DNA of 64,000 nt from Balneolaceae bacterium (GCA_034521495.1 JAXHMK010000015.1:81564-145563), one strand, 5' to 3'; shown: positions 1-9,496, numbered from the stretch's first letter. A program made the numbers and translations. Notes: generated from the sequence alone by a model not told the origin.

Positions 1-2
1 CA

Positions 3-875
3 TTGAAGGGCAGTTTAACATTTCTGAATGGATTCTATTTTCTGCAGGATTTTGGAGAGAGTTCGGTTGAATCCGTAGAACTCGATGATGAAAGCCAGGA
101 TGAGGTATCATATAATTTATATGATGCACTGGATATGGAGATGACCATAACGTTCAACCGGGAATTTTTTATTCGAAATCGCCAATATCTTGATATGGAG
201 GTTGAACTGGGAGGTGAAGTGAATCTCGTAAAAGAGCCTGAGCAAGAGCTGCAGATGTTTGGTTCACTTGAAGGGGTTGATGGGTATGCGCGTCCGCTTG
301 GAAAGGAGTTTGCTCTGCAGGAAGCTCTTGTTTCATTTTATGGGCCTGTTAACAATCCTGAACTGCAAATCAGAAGTCGGTATACACCACCGCAAGCAGC
401 GGGCGTTCAGATTTTTTACATTATTGAGGGCACCCTGGAAGAACCGGAATTTCGGTTCGACAGTCAGCCGCAACTGGAACTGCAGGACATGATCAGTTAC
501 ACACTGTTTGGACGGCCGTTCTATGAACTTGAATCTTGGGAGCAGGTTGTGGCGGGCAGTGGTAACAGTCCATCAGCCGCCGATTACGCGCTGGAGGTTG
601 TGCTCGATCGCGTAGAAATGCTTGCCTCGCAGCGTTTGGGAATTGATGTAGTGCAGATCGATAACTCGCAATCCGGTTCCAACAATACAGTGATTAAAAC
701 GGGTTGGTATCTCAATCAGTCAACATTTTTTGCCATTCTGAATGAGATTGACGGCACGAACCCAAAAACCCTGTTTGTACTGGAAATTATGCTTAAAGAA
801 AATCTGGAGTTAATCATCACCCAGGGAGATGATACCCGCCAGGGAATTGATCTGCAGTGGAAGAAAGATTATTGA
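3..875 (+). CDS. tamB: TamB-like translocation/assembly module protein, C-terminal part (cut by window edge)
   Basis: The reading frame is open at the left edge, so only the last ~290 residues are present and the true start lies upstream. The segment is rich in beta strands and ends in a domain that resembles the C-terminal DUF490 domain of TamB: a DMISYTLFGRPF-type motif, a helix ending LASQRLGIDVVQI, and a closing amphipathic strand rich in aromatics (residues ~225-290). TamB proteins span the periplasm from inner membrane to outer membrane and work with a BamA-family protein in outer-membrane protein or lipid transport. No partner gene is visible here because upstream sequence is missing. 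The family call rests on the C-terminal pattern only. Confidence 0.7.
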   Translation: MKGSLTFLNGFYFLQDFGESSVESVELDDESQDEVSYNLYDALDMEMTITFNREFFIRNRQYLDMEVELGGEVNLVKEPEQELQMFGSLEGVDGYARPLGKEFALQEALVSFYGPVNNPELQIRSRYTPPQAAGVQIFYIIEGTLEEPEFRFDSQPQLELQDMISYTLFGRPFYELESWEQVVAGSGNSPSAADYALEVVLDRVEMLASQRLGIDVVQIDNSQSGSNNTVIKTGWYLNQSTFFAILNEIDGTNPKTLFVLEIMLKENLELIITQGDDTRQGIDLQWKKDY

Positions 876-935
876 TAAAAACTTCATCGAATATTTATTA
901 CTTCAGAAGTTTTGTGAGAGCTAAACAGTTTGTAA

Positions 936-1376
936 TCATTCATTCTGAACAACAATTCCTTCATTGGCAATCTCCAAATATTCCAGGAAAACAGTGCTGT
1001 CTGATGCCTCCAGGTTGTCCCATTTTATTTTAACAGGAAATGCATTTCTTACTTTCCATACTACAACGGGGCTGTGTTCTTCATTCAACAAAGAGATGGT
1101 AATATCCCGCTTATCAACAGTATTGAAATTGATGGTATTCCACCATTCAAAAAACTCATTATCTGCTTTTGCAACTCCTCGTGAAAGGGTAATATTTCCG
1201 TACTTTTTAAGACCCGGTGCTTTTTGGGATGTATTTAGCTTCTGAGCTCCTTCGCGGTATTGAATAACATCGACACTTATCTCGAGCCCGCTCACTGATT
1301 CAAAACCTATTCGTGTTCCGCCCCATTCTACCTGGAAATGAGATCCTGTTAACAGATTATTCATGATTTTGTTCAT
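936..1376 (-). CDS. T4 gp19-like tail tube protein (orphan)
   Basis: This 146-residue protein resembles the T4_gp19 family, the tube protein of contractile phage tails, type VI secretion and extracellular contractile injection systems (eCIS). Visible family features are the short start leading into HFQVEWGGTRIGFESVSGLE, a central YREGAQKLNTS stretch, the strand KYGNITLSRGVA, an FFEWWN helix and a C-terminal FLEYLEIANEGI strand. The next gene upstream (1357-1851) overlaps it by about 20 bp, so the two are probably co-transcribed. No sheath, baseplate, spike or ATPase gene lies within the window, which is unusual for this family. It could be a remnant or a stand-alone member with another role. 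Confidence 0.75.
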   Translation of the reverse strand: MNKIMNNLLTGSHFQVEWGGTRIGFESVSGLEISVDVIQYREGAQKLNTSQKAPGLKKYGNITLSRGVAKADNEFFEWWNTINFNTVDKRDITISLLNEEHSPVVVWKVRNAFPVKIKWDNLEASDSTVFLEYLEIANEGIVVQNE

Positions 1377-1851
1377 TTATGATTTGAGGTAAATCGTCGT
1401 AGATGGAAAGATTATGCTTGATTGAATATGCAGTTTTCTTTCCGTCTGGTAATTGATATTTGATGGTGACTGTCACAATTTTCTTTTCTCTTAGACTGTT
1501 TAAAAATGAACTCAAGTTACCTGTAAAAATGCGAATTTTTCGTCCCGGAGAGAGATATGTAAGATTTTTAAAAATATTCAGATGATTCAGTTTTTCACCG
1601 TCTGCTGTTGGGAGCGTTTCAGAAAAAGAAATTTTACATTCCCGCAGCGGGAAACTCTCATAGTTGGCAATGATTACAAACATCAAACCGTTTTCAGGTA
1701 TGAAATCCACGGCAAGTCCGCCGATCTCATCATTTTGTCGGGGTCGGAAATCAGGAATTCGTGGAAACTCTGTGTTAATCATCAGGCAGGTTCTTGAATA
1801 TTCAGAAGTTCTATAAGATAAAAAGTTGGAAACCACTCCCAAATGGTTCAA
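1357..1851 (-). CDS. Hypothetical protein upstream of the gp19-like gene
   Basis: A 164-residue soluble protein with no signal peptide or membrane segment, predicted beta-rich. I do not recognise a family. It contains a stretch FVIIANYESFPLRECKISF followed by SPGRKIRIFTGNLSSFLNSL, which suggests a small immunoglobulin-like fold. It overlaps the start of the tube-protein gene, which argues for translational coupling and a joint function. The listed start is a TTG; an ATG 23 codons further in (position 1782, MINTEFPRIPDF) is an equally reasonable start. Confidence 0.55.
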   Translation of the reverse strand: MNHLGVVSNFLSYRTSEYSRTCLMINTEFPRIPDFRPRQNDEIGGLAVDFIPENGLMFVIIANYESFPLRECKISFSETLPTADGEKLNHLNIFKNLTYLSPGRKIRIFTGNLSSFLNSLREKKIVTVTIKYQLPDGKKTAYSIKHNLSIYDDLPQIINEQNHE

Positions 1852-1869
1852 CCATTATTTATTTTCTCG

Positions 1870-1997
1870 GAAGGCTTTGCAAAACTATGACTGTCATCCT
1901 GAACTTGATTCAGGATTTCCAGATACTGGCTATAAAGGCGAATGGAGAATCTGAATCGAGTTCAGATTGACGTAACCGACGGTTTGTAAAGCCTTCT
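1870..1997. repeat. MITE-like palindromic repeat, family A, copy 1
   Basis: An imperfect palindrome of about 128 bp with ends GAAGGCTTTGCAAAAC and GTTTGTAAAGCCTTC and an inner arm with TTGATTCAGGA and GAGTTCAGATTGAC. Two further copies lie at 4158-4317 and, inverted, at 57100-57229. It is non-coding and sits between divergent genes. Confidence 0.85.
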
Positions 1998-2026
1998 ATC
2001 AATGCGTTTAAGGCAGATTTAACCAA

Positions 2027-2974
2027 ATGATGCAAATTTTTCAATTTAAACCTGTTCAATGGATGATAGCCGGCATTGTTGCAACAGTTCTGTTTATGGT
2101 GGGAACGGGTCAGTTCGAGGATGGAGAACAGGTAAAAGATCCCTGTTCCGAAGCGATCACATTTCGAGTGGGAGATGTTGATGAGCGTTTTTCCATCACT
2201 AATGAGGAGGTGGTTGATTTGATGAAGGAGGTGGCGCAGGTTTGGTCTGATGCTGCAGACACCACGCTTATTAAGTATGATGAAGATGGAGAAATTTCAC
2301 TGAATCTTGTTTATGCCGAGGAACAACAGTTATCGGATCGCGAAAGACAGCACAGAGATCGCCTGGAGCATGAGGAGTTTAGCATTACGGTGTTAGAGAA
2401 CGAGTATACCCGCCTCAATAAAGAGTATGAGAACGAAGTGAAGGAATATGACAGGGAATCCAGGGAGTTGCAGGAATCGATTGACCGGTTGAATGAATGG
2501 GTGAAGCAAAAAAATGAGCAGGGTGGATTCAATGAAAAGGATCTGAAACAGTTCGAACATCGCAAGGCACAAATCGAGCAGGTGAAACGGAATCTTGCAC
2601 GAAAGGAACGAGTATTAAAACGGAAAGCAGCTGACTTAAATGATAAGATTACGTTTCTGAATCAAAAAGTTGAAGCAAAAAATAGGCTTGTAGACGAGTA
2701 CAACCGCCAGTTTACCGGAACAAGAAAATTTACACAGGGAGCGTATGAATGGACGAATAACAGCCGAACCATAAATATTTATCATTTCCTCGATAAGAAT
2801 GAACTGCGTCTTGTAATAGCTCATGAGATGGGACATGCACTTGGCATTACTCATGTTTCAAATCCCAAATCTGTGATGCATGAACTCATGGATCAGCAAG
2901 ACAGGCGTAAAATTGAACTGACGGATGAAGATATTGAGGCATTACAGAATGTTTGTACGAACCAACTGAATTGA
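2027..2974 (+). CDS. Membrane-anchored matrixin-like zinc metalloprotease with coiled coil
   Basis: A 315-residue protein with an N-terminal hydrophobic anchor or signal (residues ~10-28, MIAGIVATVLFMVGTG), a long charged coiled coil (residues ~105-220) and a C-terminal zinc-protease domain. The zinc motif HExxHxxGxxH is complete: His266, Glu267, His270 and His276, followed by SVMHELM, which matches the Met-turn of metzincins. This fits the matrixin/metzincin clan. The enzyme probably acts outside the cytoplasm. The coiled coil between anchor and catalytic domain is unusual for a matrixin and may serve oligomerisation or reach. It converges with the LysR gene, with 12 bp between their stops. 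The substrate is unknown. Confidence 0.75.
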   Translation: MMQIFQFKPVQWMIAGIVATVLFMVGTGQFEDGEQVKDPCSEAITFRVGDVDERFSITNEEVVDLMKEVAQVWSDAADTTLIKYDEDGEISLNLVYAEEQQLSDRERQHRDRLEHEEFSITVLENEYTRLNKEYENEVKEYDRESRELQESIDRLNEWVKQKNEQGGFNEKDLKQFEHRKAQIEQVKRNLARKERVLKRKAADLNDKITFLNQKVEAKNRLVDEYNRQFTGTRKFTQGAYEWTNNSRTINIYHFLDKNELRLVIAHEMGHALGITHVSNPKSVMHELMDQQDRRKIELTDEDIEALQNVCTNQLN

Positions 2975-2986
2975 AGAAATAGATGA

Positions 2987-3895
2987 TTAAGTTGAGGGTA
3001 AGATTTGTGTGAGTTTATCCTGCTGTAAAAAATCAAGAAAGTTCTTTATAACACGTGTAATTACTTTATTCTTCCTGTAAAGAGTGTGCCATCGGGTTTT
3101 AACTGGAAATTGTTTTACCTGCAGCTCATCAATTTTTCCTGTCTCTAATTCTGAATACATACTTAATTTTGATATCAGAGAGATCCCGATGCCTGCCATA
3201 ATTGCTTGTTTCACAGCTTCATTGGTTCCAAGTTCCATAGCGATGTTGGGTTCAATACCATCATTTTTCAAAAGCTTCTCCATAACCATCCGGGTACCGG
3301 AACCAGGTTCCCGAAAAATGAACGGTTCATCTCTTAAATCCTTCAGATGAATATTGGTTTTCTTTGTTAAAGGATGATCCGGGGGACATGCCATAACCAA
3401 TGGATTGTCTAAAAATGGAGTGGCAATAATTGATGAATCTTCCGGAAGCTGTGTCAAAATTGCCAGTTGAAATTCGTTATTGTAAAGTTGCTGAAGTACC
3501 TCATCACGATTAGTCACCTTCAGAGTGATCCTCACTTTTGGATATATTTTTTGAAAAGCTCCTAATAAATAGGGGAGAAAATATTTAGCAGTAGATGCTG
3601 CAGAAATGGACAAGTCCCCTGTCAATCCGCCCTTCAATTCTGAAGTATAAGCTTCAAAAGCATCTGTATGCTCCTGTATAGTTTGCTGCATGGAATAAAA
3701 TCTTTCACCGGCTTCTGTCAGGTAAAGTTTTTTTCCAATGATTTCGATCAGTGGTATATCAACGGATTCCTGCAACTGTTTCATTTGAATGGAAACTGCA
3801 GGTTGTGTCATGTGCAGTGATTCAGCTGCTTTCGTGATGCTGCCACATTTTGCCACTTCAGCAAAAACTTTGAGTTGGTGTAACGTGTAGTTCAT
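2987..3895 (-). CDS. LysR-family transcriptional regulator
   Basis: A 302-residue protein with a typical LysR layout. The N-terminal winged helix-turn-helix (residues ~1-60) reads LHQLKVFAEVAKCGSITKAA and then LHMTQPAVSIQMKQLQ. A type 2 periplasmic-binding-protein effector domain follows (residues ~90-295), including GDLSISAASTAKYFLPYLL and the REPGSGTR motif found in CysB/CbbR-like members. It is full length for the family. The next gene on the same strand, carbonic anhydrase, lies ~430 bp upstream, and no divergent target gene is present. Targets cannot be read from the sequence; REPGSGTR-type members often respond to anion or metabolite levels. Confidence 0.9.
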   Translation of the reverse strand: MNYTLHQLKVFAEVAKCGSITKAAESLHMTQPAVSIQMKQLQESVDIPLIEIIGKKLYLTEAGERFYSMQQTIQEHTDAFEAYTSELKGGLTGDLSISAASTAKYFLPYLLGAFQKIYPKVRITLKVTNRDEVLQQLYNNEFQLAILTQLPEDSSIIATPFLDNPLVMACPPDHPLTKKTNIHLKDLRDEPFIFREPGSGTRMVMEKLLKNDGIEPNIAMELGTNEAVKQAIMAGIGISLISKLSMYSELETGKIDELQVKQFPVKTRWHTLYRKNKVITRVIKNFLDFLQQDKLTQILPST

Positions 3896-3970
3896 AAATA
3901 ATAGTTTATGAATATTTTTAAACCATCAATCATAATTAATATAAAAATGAGATACATTTTATTGAACAAA

Positions 3971-4001
3971 AAATTGATATCACAAAAACTGAATACCTTT
4001 G
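3971..4001 (+). promoter_or_regulatory. Possible Bacteroidota-type promoter divergent from the LysR gene
   Basis: TTG at 3974-3976 and TACCTTTG at 3994-4001 are separated by 17 bases, matching the Bacteroidota sigma consensus (TTTG or TTG, 17-19 bases, TAnnTTTG). It points away from the LysR gene, but no gene follows on this strand before repeat family A starts at 4158. It could be a relic of a lost target gene or drive a small RNA. Confidence 0.3.
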
Positions 4002-4157
4002 TGAATTCAAAGGCGTTTGCGCATACTCTCTCGGATTAGGAGAGTGATTATTTCAATAGAAGAGATTATAAGACACGATGCATTGGCGTTTACTAATTCT
4101 GAACACTGTTCTCATGCAGTTAGTAAAAGACCCTAAAATTGTGAGATATACTCTTTA

Positions 4158-4317
4158 GGAAGGCTTTGCAAAACTCTGATCGTCATCCTGAACCTGTCTG
4201 CCAAAGCTTAGCGCAGGCAGGCTTGATTCAGGATCTCCAGATACTGGCTATAAAGGCGAATGGAGAATCTGAATCGAGTTCAGATTGACCAATAACCACG
4301 GTTTTGCAAAGCCCTCT
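4158..4317. repeat. MITE-like palindromic repeat, family A, copy 2
   Basis: The same element as 1870-1997, with ends GAAGGCTTTGCAAAAC and GGTTTTGCAAAGCC. This copy carries about 30 extra bases (~4194-4222, itself a small palindrome with CTGTCTGCC and GGCAGGC) inserted in the left arm. It accounts for much of the 428-bp gap between the LysR and carbonic anhydrase genes; the rest of the gap shows no gene. Confidence 0.85.
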
Positions 4318-4323
4318 TTAGGA

Positions 4324-4926
4324 TTAATTATCCTTGCCAACAGTAACTTCCAGATCCTTGATTAAACCGTTTTCCATGTTATAGATCCAACCGTGAACCC
4401 AGAGTTCTCGTCCATCTGCCCATTCGTTTTGCACAAATGGATTTTCGCAAACATGGTGAACCTGCTGTTTAACATTCAACTCAGAAAGACGGTTCACCTT
4501 TTCATCTTCAGTAGAAAGAGAGTCGATTTCTGAACTGTTTATATGATACAGTTCTTTAATATTGCGAAGCCAATTATCAATTAAACCGAATTTTTCCTGG
4601 CCCAGTGCAGCTTTAATTCCTCCACAGCCATAATGTCCGCAGACGATTACATGTTCTACTTTTAAAACCTGAACGGCATATTGCAGAACGGATTGGCTGT
4701 TTATATCAGAATGCAGCACAAGGTTGGCTATATTTCTGTGGACAAAAATATCGCCTGGATGTTGTTTTACAATTTGGGTTTCGGGCACCCGGCTGTCTGA
4801 ACAACCTATCCATAAGTAGTTTGGATTTTGGCCTTTTGATAAATCTTCAAAAAAATCAGGTTGTTGAGAACGGACACGTTCTGACCAGGATTTATTGAAC
4901 TCCAGTAAATTTTGTAATGATTTCAT
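4324..4926 (-). CDS. can: Beta-class carbonic anhydrase
   Basis: A 200-residue enzyme interconverting CO2 and bicarbonate in the cytoplasm. All beta-class signature residues are visible: Cys42, Asp44 and Arg46 in IGCSDSRVPE, and His98 and Cys101 in CGHYGCGGIKAAL, which give the two Cys and one His zinc ligands plus the Asp/Arg dyad. Length and the GDIFVHRNIAN motif fit bacterial clade members. Bicarbonate is the substrate of carbamoyl-phosphate synthase encoded next on the same strand, so the neighbourhood is metabolically sensible, although the two are 350 bp apart and need not share a transcript. Confidence 0.95.
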   Translation of the reverse strand: MKSLQNLLEFNKSWSERVRSQQPDFFEDLSKGQNPNYLWIGCSDSRVPETQIVKQHPGDIFVHRNIANLVLHSDINSQSVLQYAVQVLKVEHVIVCGHYGCGGIKAALGQEKFGLIDNWLRNIKELYHINSSEIDSLSTEDEKVNRLSELNVKQQVHHVCENPFVQNEWADGRELWVHGWIYNMENGLIKDLEVTVGKDN

Positions 4927-5274
4927 TGATGTAAAAGATTCTATTCTGTAGCTCTTTAAGTTACAAAATTTTTAATCGGGTATATTTATCTACCCGTACA
5001 AACCGAACGGTATTTGAGTAAACGGTAATTGCATAGTTCTTCAAATATCGACCGGAAATAGTATCAATAGGTTATCGGTGGTTTCATTATTTACGATCGA
5101 TTTGATTTTCACATTTTTCCCGTTCCATTTGCTGGTTCTATATCCAAAGAAACCTTTACCCTATAGATGAATGATTGTCCATGATAATCAGCTAAGATTC
5201 AAGTTGTAACTTCATCGAATAGATAAAGTTCTTTCACGAAGCATTCATCCCTGTATTTGGATGGTTTGTGCGAA
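4927..5274. other. Intergenic region without recognised gene (348 bp)
   Basis: AT-rich DNA between the carbonic anhydrase start and the end of carB. No open frame with coding character, no strong hairpin followed by a T-run and no copy of the window's repeat families were seen. It probably contains the carbonic anhydrase promoter. Confidence 0.5.
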
Positions 5275-6096
5275 CTATTTGCTTAAATATAAGTTCTTAA
5301 ACTCGTACGGTTTCTTGAAGTGTTCATCATTGAAGTTCTCCATGAAGTAGATACTCTCCCCGGTTGATTTCATTTCGGGGCCGAGTTCTTTCTTCACTTC
5401 TGGAAATTTATCAAACGGAAACACCGGCTCTTTGACCGCCCAGTTTTTGAGCTTTGATTCTAAATCGAACTCCGAGAGTTTTGCACCCAGCATCACTTTT
5501 ACAGCGATTGCAGCTTCCGGTCGCTGTGTTGCTTTGGCCAGGAACGGAATGGTTCGGGTTGATCTGGGATTGGCTTCCAGGACGTACACTTTCTCATCTT
5601 TTACACCATACTGCACGTTCAGAAAACCTAAAATATTCATGTTCTTGGCGATCTTATACTGATACTCCTCAATTTTTTTAATCACTTTGTCGCTGAGAGA
5701 GTACGGAGGGAGAACGGCAGTTGAATCACCCGAATGAACTCCGGCCGGTTCAATATGCTGCATAATGCCGGCAATGTGAAGTTGTTTACCATCGAAAACG
5801 GCATCTACATCCACTTCAACGGCTTTGTCAAGAAACTTGTCGATCAGGAAGTCGTTTTCGGGATGTGTTGCGAGAATGCGCTCCACGTATCCTTTCATCT
5901 CATCCTCCTTCACGGCAATTCTCATTCCCTGCCCTCCCAGTACGTAACTTGGCCGGATTAAAACGGGATAGCCGATCTCTCTTGCGATGTCAATTGCGTC
6001 TTCCACATTTCGGGCAGTACCATACTCCGGAAACGGGATGTCGAGTTTCTTGAGGAATTTGGAGAACTCGCCGCGGTCTTCCGCAAAATCGATCAT
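5275..6096 (-). CDS. carB: Carbamoyl-phosphate synthase large subunit, C-terminal fragment (frameshifted)
   Basis: Continues carB after a single-base frameshift. The 273 residues cover the second ATP-grasp domain: [17 protein letters not shown] (ATP-binding), [10 protein letters not shown], and the Mg/ATP motif [19 protein letters not shown]. The protein stops after [16 protein letters not shown], so the MGS-like allosteric domain present in the ~1,070-residue Escherichia coli enzyme is absent; shorter CarB forms of about 940-950 residues occur in Bacteroidota. The ATG used here ([11 protein letters not shown]) is an internal methionine of the normal protein, not a genuine start. See 6093-8105 for the break. 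Confidence 0.9.
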   Translation of the reverse strand: MIDFAEDRGEFSKFLKKLDIPFPEYGTARNVEDAIDIAREIGYPVLIRPSYVLGGQGMRIAVKEDEMKGYVERILATHPENDFLIDKFLDKAVEVDVDAVFDGKQLHIAGIMQHIEPAGVHSGDSTAVLPPYSLSDKVIKKIEEYQYKIAKNMNILGFLNVQYGVKDEKVYVLEANPRSTRTIPFLAKATQRPEAAIAVKVMLGAKLSEFDLESKLKNWAVKEPVFPFDKFPEVKKELGPEMKSTGESIYFMENFNDEHFKKPYEFKNLYLSK

Positions 6097-8105
6097 TTCA
6101 AATTCGGTTCCGAAGATTTGTGAATTCCCGCTTCAACAAATCTTTTGCCAAGCTTGAGTGCGGTTTGTCCGCCCACCTGAAGAATCACACCGTCGGGTTG
6201 TTCATGCTCATAGATATCGAGCACTCGTTCCCAGAAAACGGGCTCGAAGTAGAGCTTGTCAGCAATATCAAAATCAGTGGATACGGTTTCCGGGTTGCAG
6301 TTCACCATAATGGCTTCGTAACCCATATCCTGGGCCGCCATGACGGCGTGAACGCAGGAGTAATCGAACTCAATACCCTGGCCTATTCGGTTCGGGCCGC
6401 TGCCCAGAATCAACACTTTTTTCTTGTCGGAAACTTCACTTTCGTTTTCGTTGTCGTAAGTGGAGTAGTAATAAGGTGTTTCGGCGGGAAATTCAGCTGC
6501 GCAGGTATCTACAACTTTAAAACTCGGTTTGAGTCCCATATCAAGCCGTTTCCGGCGAACCTCTTCTTCGGTTACATGTTTACCGGTTTTGCTCAGCAGC
6601 CATGCAATCTGTACGTCTGAAAATCCTGCCTGTTTAACTTCAAGCAGATCTTCTTTTGTGAATGATTCGAGTGTGTGGCCTTCTGTTTTATTTTCAAGGC
6701 TCACCATGTAACGGATCTGTTGCAGGAACCAGGGATCAACCTTTGTAATGTCTGCAATCTCTTCAACCGAAGCACCAAATTTAAAAGCATTTCGAATGTT
6801 CAGTGTTTGGTCCCAATGTGGTTTTAATAACCGTTCGCGAACCTCTTTTCTTTCGGGCTCGGTGTAACCGTCTGCACCAAGGCCGGATCGTCCCACTTCA
6901 AGTGACTGCCAGGCTTTGTTGAGCGCTTCAGGAAATGTTCTGCCGATGGACATCACTTCGCCCACTGCTTTCATCTGGGTAGTGAGTTCCTCATCAACAT
7001 TGTGGAATTTCTCGAAGTTAAATCGCGGAATTTTTACGACTACATAATCAATGGAAGGCTCAAAACAGGCGGATGATACCTGTGTGATAGGATTTGGTAG
7101 TTCATCCAGCGTATAGCCCACAGCCAGTTTTGTAGCAATTTTTGCAATGGGATACCCGGTTGCTTTAGAAGCCAATGCTGATGAACGGCTTACCCTCGGG
7201 TTGATCTCAATTGCGATAACCCTGTCACTACCAGGTTCTACGGCAAACTGCACGTTACATCCTCCGGCAAAATCGCCAATTGAACGCATCATTTTAATGG
7301 CATTGTCCCGCAGGATTTGGTACTGTTTATCTGTCAATGTTTGATGGGGTGCCACGGTTAAAGAATCTCCTGTATGAACACCGCAAGGATCCACGTTTTC
7401 GACCGGGCAGACAATTACAACATTGTCATTATCATCCCGGAGAAGTTCTAACTCAAACTCTTTCCAGCCAAAAATACTCTCCTCAATCAAAACCTGGTGA
7501 ACCGGACTCATTTCAAGTCCTCTCAACACCTTTCTCTCAAATTCATCTTCATTCCATACAATTCCGCCGCCGGTGCCACCAAGTGTAAAAGAGGGGCGAA
7601 TCACAATCGGCAGTCCTCCCAGCTCTTCAACAATTTCTTTTGCATCCAAAACTGAATTGGCTGCCCGGCTTCGTAACTGGTCAATCCCTATTTTATCCAT
7701 CAAATCACGAAACAGCTGGCGATCTTCGGTGATATCCACAGCATCCATATTTACGCCAATTACTTTTACGCCATTGTCTGTCCAGAAATTCTCATGCTGA
7801 AGATCTCGTGCAAGGTTGAGGCCGGTTTGCCCACCCATGGTAGGAAGAACGGCATCTGGTTTTTCCTTTTTAACAATCTCTTTGATGGAATCCGTGGTTA
7901 ACGGCTGAAGGTAGATAGAATCGGCCATCATGGGATCGGTCATAATGGTAGCCGGATTTGAATTAATCAGTACAACTTCATAACCGTCATCTTTCAAAGA
8001 TCGGCATGCCTGGGTTCCTGAGTAGTCGAATTCACAGGCCTGACCAATGACGATAGGTCCGGAGCCGATGATTAAAATTTTGTGGATGTCGTTTCGGCGT
8101 GGCAT
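6093..8105 (-). CDS. carB: Carbamoyl-phosphate synthase large subunit, N-terminal fragment (frameshifted)
   Basis: CarB makes carbamoyl phosphate from glutamine-derived ammonia, bicarbonate and two ATP, for pyrimidine and arginine synthesis. These 670 residues contain the first ATP-grasp domain ([48 protein letters not shown]), the oligomerisation region and the start of the second half ([17 protein letters not shown]). The frame ends with [16 protein letters not shown]. Adding one A to the AAA run near 6112 restores [18 protein letters not shown], the continuous product. Together the parts give ~944 residues. The break is either a sequencing error or a real lesion; a gene of this importance is unlikely to be dead. 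carA lies directly upstream on the same strand, 221 bp away. Confidence 0.93.
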   Translation of the reverse strand: MPRRNDIHKILIIGSGPIVIGQACEFDYSGTQACRSLKDDGYEVVLINSNPATIMTDPMMADSIYLQPLTTDSIKEIVKKEKPDAVLPTMGGQTGLNLARDLQHENFWTDNGVKVIGVNMDAVDITEDRQLFRDLMDKIGIDQLRSRAANSVLDAKEIVEELGGLPIVIRPSFTLGGTGGGIVWNEDEFERKVLRGLEMSPVHQVLIEESIFGWKEFELELLRDDNDNVVIVCPVENVDPCGVHTGDSLTVAPHQTLTDKQYQILRDNAIKMMRSIGDFAGGCNVQFAVEPGSDRVIAIEINPRVSRSSALASKATGYPIAKIATKLAVGYTLDELPNPITQVSSACFEPSIDYVVVKIPRFNFEKFHNVDEELTTQMKAVGEVMSIGRTFPEALNKAWQSLEVGRSGLGADGYTEPERKEVRERLLKPHWDQTLNIRNAFKFGASVEEIADITKVDPWFLQQIRYMVSLENKTEGHTLESFTKEDLLEVKQAGFSDVQIAWLLSKTGKHVTEEEVRRKRLDMGLKPSFKVVDTCAAEFPAETPYYYSTYDNENESEVSDKKKVLILGSGPNRIGQGIEFDYSCVHAVMAAQDMGYEAIMVNCNPETVSTDFDIADKLYFEPVFWERVLDIYEHEQPDGVILQVGGQTALKLGKRFVEAGIHKSSEPNLK

Positions 8106-8164
8106 TAGTAAGTTTTGGTTAGTTTAGTGTTGAAATATTGTTTCAGTAAAATTTTGAACGTGTT

Positions 8165-8216
8165 GAGGTAACGGACAGGCTGTCCGTTGTACGTACGCCG
8201 GACAGCTTGTCCGGCT
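8165..8216. repeat. Paired palindromes in the carA-carB spacer
   Basis: Two near-identical short hairpins, CGGACAGGCTGTCCG and CCGGACAGCTTGTCCGG, are separated by the palindromic GTACGTAC. They look like a repetitive extragenic palindrome placed inside the carAB transcript, where they could act on mRNA stability or differential expression. No open frame in this 221-bp spacer looks coding. Confidence 0.6.
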
Positions 8217-8326
8217 CTCAGAATCTCCATAATGATTAAATCCCACGGGTTTGCACTTAAAAAAAGAAATGTGATCAAATTGACGAAAAAGAAAAGAAGT
8301 CAAAGTTTCTTTAAATCTGAAACTCA

Positions 8327-9451
8327 TTAAGCCGATTCTCCTTTTACTTCTTTTATCATGTTTAAAAACTGGTCGAACAAGTAGGCCGAATCGTGCGGTC
8401 CGGGTGATGCTTCCGGGTGATATTGAACCGATATTCCGGGGAAGTTTTTGAATTTCAGGCCTTCAATGGTTTTGTCATTCAGGTTGATGTGCGTGACTTC
8501 AACTTTCGAGTCGTCCATCGCATTTTCATCAACTGCAAACCCATGATTTTGCGTGGTAATTTCTACCAATCCTGTTCCAATATTCTTCACGGGTTGATTG
8601 GCTCCGCGGTGGCCTACAAACATTTTCTTAACAGGAATTCCTTCTGAAAGAGCCATCAGTTGGTGGCCTAAACAGATACCAAAAAGAGGTTTTCCGCTTT
8701 TCTTGGCATGTTCTACAATAGGCAAACCATATGATAATGAGGCATTAGGATCACCAGGTCCGTTACTAAAGAAATATCCGTCAGCATTCCACTCTTTAAT
8801 TTCTTCGACATCTGCTTCTGCCGGGAAAATGCGAAGTGTGCAGCCCCTCTGGTTAAAGTTATTGATAATGTTCTGTTTAATGCCATAATCAAAAGCGGCA
8901 ATTTTAAAAGGGCCGTCCGAAGGTATGGTTTGAGCCTCTTTTCGGGTCACTTTTGTTGCGAGTTCCAGGCCCGCCATATCGTCCCAGTCTTTGGCTTTCT
9001 GAACGAGCTCATCTTCATCCAGAATTTCTGAACTGATCACGGCGTTCATCACACCTTTGGTTCGAATATGTTTTACAAGCATTCGGGTGTCCACATCAGA
9101 AATACCCACAAGGTTATTTTGTTCGAGGTATTCCTGGAGACTTCCGTCAGCCATCATATTACTGTAATCATCGGAGAATGCGCGAACAATCAGCCCGGCA
9201 ATCATCACTCTTCTGGCTTCGTCATCACGGCTCATGGTTCCATAATTCCCGATGTGCGGGTATGTCATCATCATAAGCTGTCCGTAGTAACTCGGATCGG
9301 TAAAGATTTCCTGGTAACCGGACATACTGGTGTTAAAACAGAGTTCACCACCGGTGGTACCTTTAATTCCAATGGATCGGCCGTGGACAACGGTTCCATC
9401 AGAGAGTGCAAGTATAGCTGGTTTCTTTTCTGGTACTGCTGCTGGGGTCAT
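8327..9451 (-). CDS. carA: Carbamoyl-phosphate synthase small (glutaminase) subunit
   Basis: A 374-residue glutamine amidotransferase that supplies ammonia to CarB. The N-terminal CPSase small-chain domain includes GTTGGELCFNTSMSGYQEI and QLMMMTYPHIGNYG. The C-terminal class I glutaminase carries the nucleophile Cys260 in GICLGHQLMA and the His345/Glu347 pair in YHPEASPGPHDS. Length is normal for the family. It is the first gene of a carA-carB unit. A terminator-like hairpin lies 50-80 bases upstream of its ATG on the same strand, suggesting transcription attenuation of pyrimidine synthesis. Confidence 0.96.
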   Translation of the reverse strand: MTPAAVPEKKPAILALSDGTVVHGRSIGIKGTTGGELCFNTSMSGYQEIFTDPSYYGQLMMMTYPHIGNYGTMSRDDEARRVMIAGLIVRAFSDDYSNMMADGSLQEYLEQNNLVGISDVDTRMLVKHIRTKGVMNAVISSEILDEDELVQKAKDWDDMAGLELATKVTRKEAQTIPSDGPFKIAAFDYGIKQNIINNFNQRGCTLRIFPAEADVEEIKEWNADGYFFSNGPGDPNASLSYGLPIVEHAKKSGKPLFGICLGHQLMALSEGIPVKKMFVGHRGANQPVKNIGTGLVEITTQNHGFAVDENAMDDSKVEVTHINLNDKTIEGLKFKNFPGISVQYHPEASPGPHDSAYLFDQFLNMIKEVKGESA

Positions 9452-9496
9452 ATCGGCTTATTTGTTTCAATTTGGTGAGGGCAAAAGCTGATATCC

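Noticed and set aside
6100..6120. Programmed -1 frameshift in carB
   Set aside because: The site (CACAAATCTTC) has no X-XXY-YYZ slippery heptamer and no obvious downstream stem; a missing A in a homopolymer explains it better.
8124..8327. 67-residue open frame between carA and carB
   Set aside because: It is composed of the GTCCGG palindromes and spacer and has no coding character.
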